From Lepiota brunneoincarnata (Eukaryota; Basidiomycota; Agaricomycetes; Agaricales; Agaricaceae): DNA of 64,000 nucleotides. Positions 58,259 through 64,000 of the stretch are shown one piece after another. The number at the start of each line of letters is the position of its first letter. Position 1 is the stretch's first letter. The position numbers and the translations under genes are program-made. A model generated the notes under the pieces. It had not been told where the DNA came from. It did not search any database and saw only the letters and a list, made by a program, of their open reading frames with translations. The stretch spans positions 310,001-374,000 of the forward strand of contig JAEBUN010000010.1 of assembly GCA_023014365.1 (NCBI GenBank). The letters run 5' to 3'.

Positions 58259-61200
58259 TTACAAGTTGGTATAACATGACCTTTCAACCTTTTTGAGCAA
58301 ACCTTTCAGAGTGTTGCTCGACCGGTTACAATTCGTTTGCAACCACACCTCCATATCCTTCCTAACAGACGCCAGCTCATCACAAATCGGAAGCGTCCCG
58401 TCAGGCTTGGCAAAGCAGGGGTTGAGCAACAGGTCAAACAGCCGATTCCAAATGTCGCCCTGCCAATACCGTTTGAGCGGCGCGGCGACCTTGTATCGGT
58501 CGCTGGAATCTGGCACGAGGATGACCGAGCTTTCTTGAATGTACTTGCCGAAAAGCATACAGTAAATGATGCTTGCAAGACCAAAGTAGTCGATCTGAAA
58601 CGTCCAAGGCCGTTGTTCACGCAGCTCAAAGCAGTCTCGCTCATCTGTCGCCCAATCTGCGATGAACTGCTGACAGACAGGGAAGAGGCGTGTATCGATC
58701 GTTCTGCCGAAATCGATAACTTTGAGACCTTTGGAGGACCATCCACCTTCGCCTGACGGTTGGTAGATGCTAGACCACGCCGAGGCACCTCCTGGGACTT
58801 CCTCGAGCCTGAGAAGGCAGTTGTCGATCTTAAGATCTCCGTGGATGAATCCAGCACGGTGCATCCCCTCCACTAGGCGAATGAGTTCAATGGAGAAAAA
58901 CATGACGAGGAGCTCGTCAAGGCATGCGCCTTGTTGGGAGACTCCTGCTGACACGGCATTGTTGACGATATTGAGTAGCATCCCTTGAGCGCACAAATCA
59001 AGCACGAGGAAGCTTTCGTCAGAGTATGCATACAAGGCGTGAGGGAGGACGAGAGATCGACGGAGAGACGATGGAAGGACGGAGTGCATCCTTCGGAGGA
59101 CGTGATATTCCCATATGTTTCTTGGCTTAACAACCTTAACTGCAAACATAGATGCATTCTCTTCGTCGTCGTCGAGATCATCCAAGTCGTCATCGTCATC
59201 GTCATCAGCCTCTCTCTGTTTGCCAAGGTCCCGAGCTTTGAACACTGAACCGAATCCTCCCTCACCCAGCTTCTCCACGGCCATGAAACGACGCCCATTC
59301 AGATCAAGCAGAAATGAAGATAGACTCATGTCACTACCCGATCCACTAGACTTCCTCAACCCTTTTGCGAACTTCTCCAAAGCTTCGAGTCGTTTAGATG
59401 GTCGATCTCGCAGGTCGAAGAATTGAGCATCAGATTGTATGCGAGAAAGTGACGAGGACAGTACCGACGGGTCAAAGGGATTACACGGGTTTGGAGGCCG
59501 GAAGCTCTGGTTAAGAGACAACTTCTCAGCCAAACTGAGAGAAGCGGTTCTCTCCTCAAGGGCAGCCATCACCCGATCTTCCTGCTTCATGTCCCTCTCG
59601 CCCTCTTTATCCTCTTCCCGTAGCTCAGCAGCGAGACGCTCAGCAGCATGAATTGCTTCCTGCTCGCCAATCTGTGGTGGGATGAAGACATTACTACGAG
59701 GCGAACCCCCGTCCTCCGCGGTTTCATAGTAATGATCCTTAGTCGTAACGCCTCCATGGGTGCTCATAGTGAACTCGCACGTCCGCTCAGTAATTGGCGT
59801 CATAACACTGAATTGACCAAATCGACCACCAAGAGGAGGCCTCCGATAATATTTCTGCTCTTCGTCTTCCTGGCCATCTTCCTCGACCGCCGGGGGCCCC
59901 TCGTACCGAACTGCCGCTTCTTCCTGATACTCGTTTTCACTAGATGAGTACGCATCTGCAAGTTGTTCATCTCCCTGGTACCCCTCTTCTTCGTCCTCTG
60001 GCCCCACGGCAGCAACAGGCTGGTATGGCCGAGACTTGGGGGTCAAAGCTGGAGTCTTGTCTGTCAGAGGGGCGGGCGCATTTTGAGGGCCTCGGAACGG
60101 CGTGAATGCAGGAGTTTTATCGACGAGAGGAGTGAATGTAACGCTCGGCGTCTTTGGTGTGAACACGTTCTGAGGCTGGGCATCGTTGTCATTGTCTGGA
60201 GGCCGGCTGAATACCTTGAATGGTGTTTTTGCACTGTCGTCCGCAAAAGGTACAAATGGACGCTCATGCGGTGGCGGCAGTTCTTCTTGAGCTTTGTGTT
60301 CCTCGATGAACACATCTTGGTGAGCGATGGCCGTGGGGTTGGCTGCAGCGAACACCTTCGAGAATACAGCCTCGGGAGGTTTCTTCTCCACGGCGGACTT
60401 TAAGCCAAGCTTGGGACGTGGGGCATTTTCGTTCTGTGCGAGAGGGGTGACAGTATCCTTAACGGCGAGAGCAGGACGGGGTGTAACCAGCGGTGTTTTG
60501 CGGGCATCGGGATCGACGAAGGGAGTGAACTAAATGACCGTTAGCGAGCATTGCATTTGAGGGACAAAAAATCAGACCTTAGCGGCGGGTGTAACTCGGT
60601 TGGACTGAGCGTTCTCGTCAACGAATGGTCGGAAAGCTGAGAGATCGTTCAGTGCCTGATTGCGATAAATAGGGGGCAGAACTCACCCGCATTGGGTGCC
60701 TTCGCGTTTTGGGGGACATTCTCGTTCTGTGCGTAAGTCAAACGCGATGGCACGATCGGCGTCACGGGCTCAATTTTTTTCACAGGAGCATGCTTGCTAC
60801 CGGGGAAAATCTTGGTCTTGTCTGGCGAATTATACATCCCAAACACATCCGCAAGAGCCTCCTTTGTATTGATGGTTACGGTTGGTTCAGCACCTGGCAT
60901 CCAATTCTTCACCCGACCCGTTGATTTCAGACTGCCATTCTCTTGCGTTGAGGACGTTGAGAGCCCCATTTCCGACGCAGGAGGCGGACCCCACTTCTTG
61001 CCCAAGAGTCCCATAGAGCGTGCTCGTGCTTCTTGGATGCTGTATTCGACTCCGTCCGAAAATAATAACGAGAAATTGAACCTCGGTTTCTCTGAACGCT
61101 TCCCAGGGTCAGGAGGTGCCAGCATTAGAGCATATCGGGAAGCAGCAGTCGAGTTGATGGATAAGGTTGTGGGAGAGGATGAAGATGAACCGGATGTAGT

Positions 61201-61875
61201 GGCAGAGGAATGGTTCCTGAGAGGGTTCCCCCGCAGGATATCTTGTGCAGGACCCCCTAGCGGCGATCTGGTAGCTCGAGAAGACGAGGGGGGTGCAGAA
61301 GTAGAGCCAGCGCGGGACTGAAATTCTTTATATTTGGATTTAAGTCGTTCCAGCGGCCTCACTTGTCGTTTTATGCCCCGACGATAGATTGTATCAGCGT
61401 CCTGCTTCCTGGTCCCGGCAAAAGATGAATATCAGACATTAACATGATAAAAAGCGACTGACCTCCCCTCCAATTCCAAAGCATCAGCATATTCTTCGTA
61501 CAGTAGCGAATACGAGACTCCGATTTCATTGGTCATAAGATACTTATAGATGGACAGGGCACCATGACGTTCCACACGTTTAGCGTACAAAGTCCAGAGC
61601 TTTAGATAACGAAGATCTGCCTTGTACAAAGGATCTTCCCTGAATTTCCGCGTAACTTCTTCTAACAACTCCAGCAAACCAGACCGTGGGTCATCTTCGC
61701 TGTAGTTCTCGACCGTCCACTGCACGAATTGATGATAAACGGCCAGGGGATCTTCCTCCTCGTCTAGAGCGGATTTTAGCTGATTTCGGAATTCCTGACG
61801 TTGTTCCTCGCGTTCATCTGGAGTCGAGGCAGAGAATGGCTTTGACGAGGATGAGATGGATGACCGTTTCTTCAT
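58259..61875 (-). CDS. BUB1: MadBub-type BUB1 spindle checkpoint kinase
   Basis: Kinetochore kinase of the spindle assembly checkpoint, about 1100 residues. The start MKKRSSISSSSKPF precedes the Bub1/Mad3 TPR domain (RNQLKSALDEEEDPLAVYHQ, FVQWTVENYSEDDPRS, YKADLRYLKLWTLYAKRVER, GALSIYKYLMTNEIGVSYS, LYEEYADALELEG). A Bub3-binding-like region lies around FNFSLLFSDGVEYSIQEARA, RSMGLLGKKW. The middle has repeated F-x-P-[FL]-x-D and NEN motifs. The kinase domain has LGEGGFGSVFKA, FAVKVVKPRNIWEYHVLRRM, GFIHGDLKIDNCLL with the catalytic Asp, VIDFGRTID, and IDYFGLASIIYCMLFGKYIQ. An Asp-rich loop (about 15 D/E residues) is inserted after KARDLGKQREA. Four introns lie in the N-terminal part. No canonical KEN sequence is seen before the TPR. 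No frameshift needed. The kinase domain looks catalytically complete. Confidence 0.9.
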
Positions 61876-62073
61876 GGCGGCCAAGTTCAACTCGCTTGTT
61901 TGTGTTTGATCGAGACGCGTTACAGCAGCCACGTGACCGTTTATCACCCAAGTTGCCGTCACCCATGATTTGTACCAGCACCCTTAGCTAACATCCCTAG
62001 GAAATGTGTATATTACCATTCAACTCATGAATCAAGATATGCAAAAGCTCGTCCTCACTCACACCCGCAAGGG

Positions 62074-63781
62074 TCAAGTTTGCAAAAAAGCTTCGCGATA
62101 CATACCATTCACAAACCCAACGCGAGGCAAACTCTTCACAATATATCTCCCCACCTGCTCAGCACGGTACTCTCTCCAGCTCCGATCCACGGATCTCCGC
62201 ACATAGAGCGTGTTCATCGGCCAACCAGGCAATGCCAGCGACGCCATATCCTGGCGAAACTGCCACATCTTCACCATCGACACATTTGGGATCCTCAATA
62301 TCCCTCCTCCCGTCGGATCAACCAAGGTTGGCTCTGAGGGCGACTTCTGTCGACCCACGAGGCTATATGCGAGGCTGAGTACGATAAGCCCAGGAAACTT
62401 GTTGGACAAATTGACGAATACTGCAGAGGTGAGGATTTCCAACGAAATGCTCAGTTCCTGCACAAGTTTAGAGCTCACGAGGAGCAACAGCTCGTGTAGT
62501 TGGGGCAAGGTAAGGGTCAGGCCGTCGAGAGACAGCTTCGTGAGGGTTTGTGTATGACGAGCAGAATAAAAGAGAGTCCCTTCAAAAAGATCAAGTTTAG
62601 GAAGGGCGGGGAAACCGAGGTGTAATTCTCGGAGTACAGGAAGAGTTAGGTGGTATGGTGATTGTTCAAACCACTCCGACGGGCTGGCTGCCATGCAATG
62701 CCCATCGGACGGGGGCGTGAATGTCCACCTGAACGAAGTCAAGGTATCAAGATGGCGTACGAGGAACTGATTGAGCGCTTCCGCATGGTTATGTCCCGGA
62801 GGCAGGTATGGCTGCTCAATTTCCAAACTCTTAAGACAGGGAAGTCGACCTGCACCGTCGTAGAAGGCGGGTAAATCGACGGGTAGATGGGAAGCGAAAG
62901 ACAATGCTTTCAGTGTCTTGGAATGCCGCCTGATGAATGGTGCGAGGATCAATCGAATGGCATAAGTATCATCATTGGTATTCTTGAAACCCATCTCGGT
63001 TCTAATCGACAGAATTTCGAGTTTCGCTAAATGCAATGAGTGGGAGAGCACCCGTTCCCAGGTCGTAATGGAGCCTGATAGCATCATACTGCGCAAATTA
63101 GAGCCAAAGGCCACCCATCCAAGTGACAGGATAGAGATAGACCAGTTTGCACCAACCGGTGTCGTCCCACTTGTATCTCGCCAGTGGATCCTTAGGTCCG
63201 TTAATTGCCCGAGGGCACCAACGAGCGACTCAAGCTCCTGTGCGACTTGATTTCGCGTTGGTTGAGCCCTACTTCCACTTCGGGCGAGAGATGGGGAGGA
63301 ACTGGAATGAGGGGAACCGTTGGGAGGCCGCGCCATTTCCATAAATCGAGCGGCGACTCGCTTAATTACCGCGAGCTGACCAACTCCGTCAAATGTCATG
63401 TCAACCGGACTGGCTTCCTCGTCGGGAGAATAGTCAGAAGGCGGTAACCGAGTGGGCGTGATCCTCAGCGAACGTACGTATCCTGAGACCTCTGGATTCT
63501 GCCTATCTCAATGGAACTGCATTTCAGTTTACCCAGAAGTAGAAACCAGGCTCCTCGACTCACAGTGTGAATAAGCATCTGAGCGTCTCCTTGCTTCCTG
63601 CACCCTGAAGTTTCCCTATAGAAATCTCACGATACCGCAGCTTCATAGCAATGCGGTATAGTGGTCGATTGACGGAATACATACCACGGACCTGGTCATC
63701 CGTGAGATACTGGCAAATACAGATCCATATGTCCTCCGGTAGCTCGGAAGTATGTGAAGTACAATTTGAGCCCAGAGTCAT
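62074..63781 (-). CDS. F-box protein with LRR-like repeats
   Basis: Exon 1 (from 63781) encodes MTLGSNCTSHTSELPEDIWI, CICQYLTDDQVRGMYSVNRP, LYRIAMKLRYREISIGKLQG, a clear F-box followed by the segment typical of agaricomycete F-box proteins. After an intron of about 60-100 nt near 63500-63560, the second exon continues through SDYSPDEEASPVDMTFDGVG and a long run of Leu-rich segments: LRSMMLSGSITTWERVLSHS, HLAKLEILSIRTEMGFKNT, LPCLKSLEIEQPYLPPGHN, LPVLRELHLGFPALPKLDLF and LTKLSLDGLTLTLPQLHELL. It ends VGFVNGMYREAFLQT. About 540 residues. It differs in sequence from the pair at 49-53 kb. Presumed ubiquitin-ligase adaptor; target unknown. No frame break noted. Confidence 0.72.
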
Positions 63782-64000
63782 GGTTTAGGCTGGGTGCCAA
63801 GGGCCGGATGACTGTCTAGAGGGATATGCTGCCGAATTCGAAAGCTATGTGTGGAGAGTGACAAGCAGGAAGGGCTGTGGCAAAGTGGGGCAGGGCTCGC
63901 TGGCATCTTATATGAACTGATGTAATGAGAACATGGTAGTGATCGATGATCAAAAACACTACCTGATGGAGCTTCTGCTGGTCCAATGACCTTGCTCAAC

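Noticed and set aside
57809..58277. Overlapping open frames rich in Cys, Phe and Val in the ataxin-2/BUB1 spacer
   Set aside because: Three frames are open at once and none has a known motif; the sequence is GT-rich 3' untranslated DNA.

Overview
This window looks like nuclear DNA of a filamentous basidiomycete, most likely an agaricomycete. Genes are dense and broken by many short GT-AG introns of roughly 45-100 nt, and branch-point-like CTRAY motifs sit shortly before the acceptors. The gene families (alcohol oxidase, GH10 xylanases, families of seven-helix receptors, LRR-like F-box proteins, a BUB1-type kinase that also carries the Mad3 domain) fit that group. I cannot name the species; a Rhizoctonia-like fungus is a guess. 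There are no prokaryotic operons, tRNA genes, rRNA or CRISPR arrays.

Layout, left to right: HD-domain phosphohydrolase (+); clamp loader subunit RFC3/Rfc5 (-); peroxisomal-type alcohol oxidase (-); a roughly 0.33 kb inverted-repeat element (MITE); PEX11-like peroxin (-); GH10 xylanase (+) followed by a decayed tandem copy; HEN1 small-RNA methyltransferase (+); V-ATPase subunit e (-); seven-helix membrane protein (+); tail-anchored PEX26-like protein (+); a gene-poor stretch of about 1.7 kb; RAI1/DXO nuclease (+); Whi5/Nrm1-like repressor candidate (+); SUR7/PalI-family membrane protein (+); sugar/quinate MFS transporter (+); cytochrome b5-domain protein (+); Arg/Ser-rich protein (-); enoyl-CoA hydratase ending in a peroxisomal signal (+); membrane-anchored calcineurin-like phosphatase (-); an unidentified small gene (-); three related seven-helix receptors (-,+,-); a small presumed mitochondrial protein (+); CCT5 chaperonin (-) divergent from PP2A catalytic subunit (+); two head-to-head F-box paralogues, the left one broken; ataxin-2/Pbp1 homologue (+); MadBub/BUB1 kinase (-); another F-box protein (-).

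Two themes stand out. First, peroxisome biology recurs: alcohol oxidase, PEX11, the PEX26-like protein and the enoyl-CoA hydratase ending in ARL. Second, single-base frameshifts occur in many conserved genes, including ones that should be essential (RFC3/5, CCT5 twice, PP2A). Several are one-base length changes in homopolymers, which points to uncorrected assembly errors more than to mass pseudogenisation. The second GH10 copy and the left F-box gene carry more lesions and may be true pseudogenes. I found no clear undescribed system. The best leads are an array of ABBA-like and KEN-like motifs in the BUB1 protein, the 7TM receptor cluster, and an intron in PP2A that separates the last sense codon from the stop.
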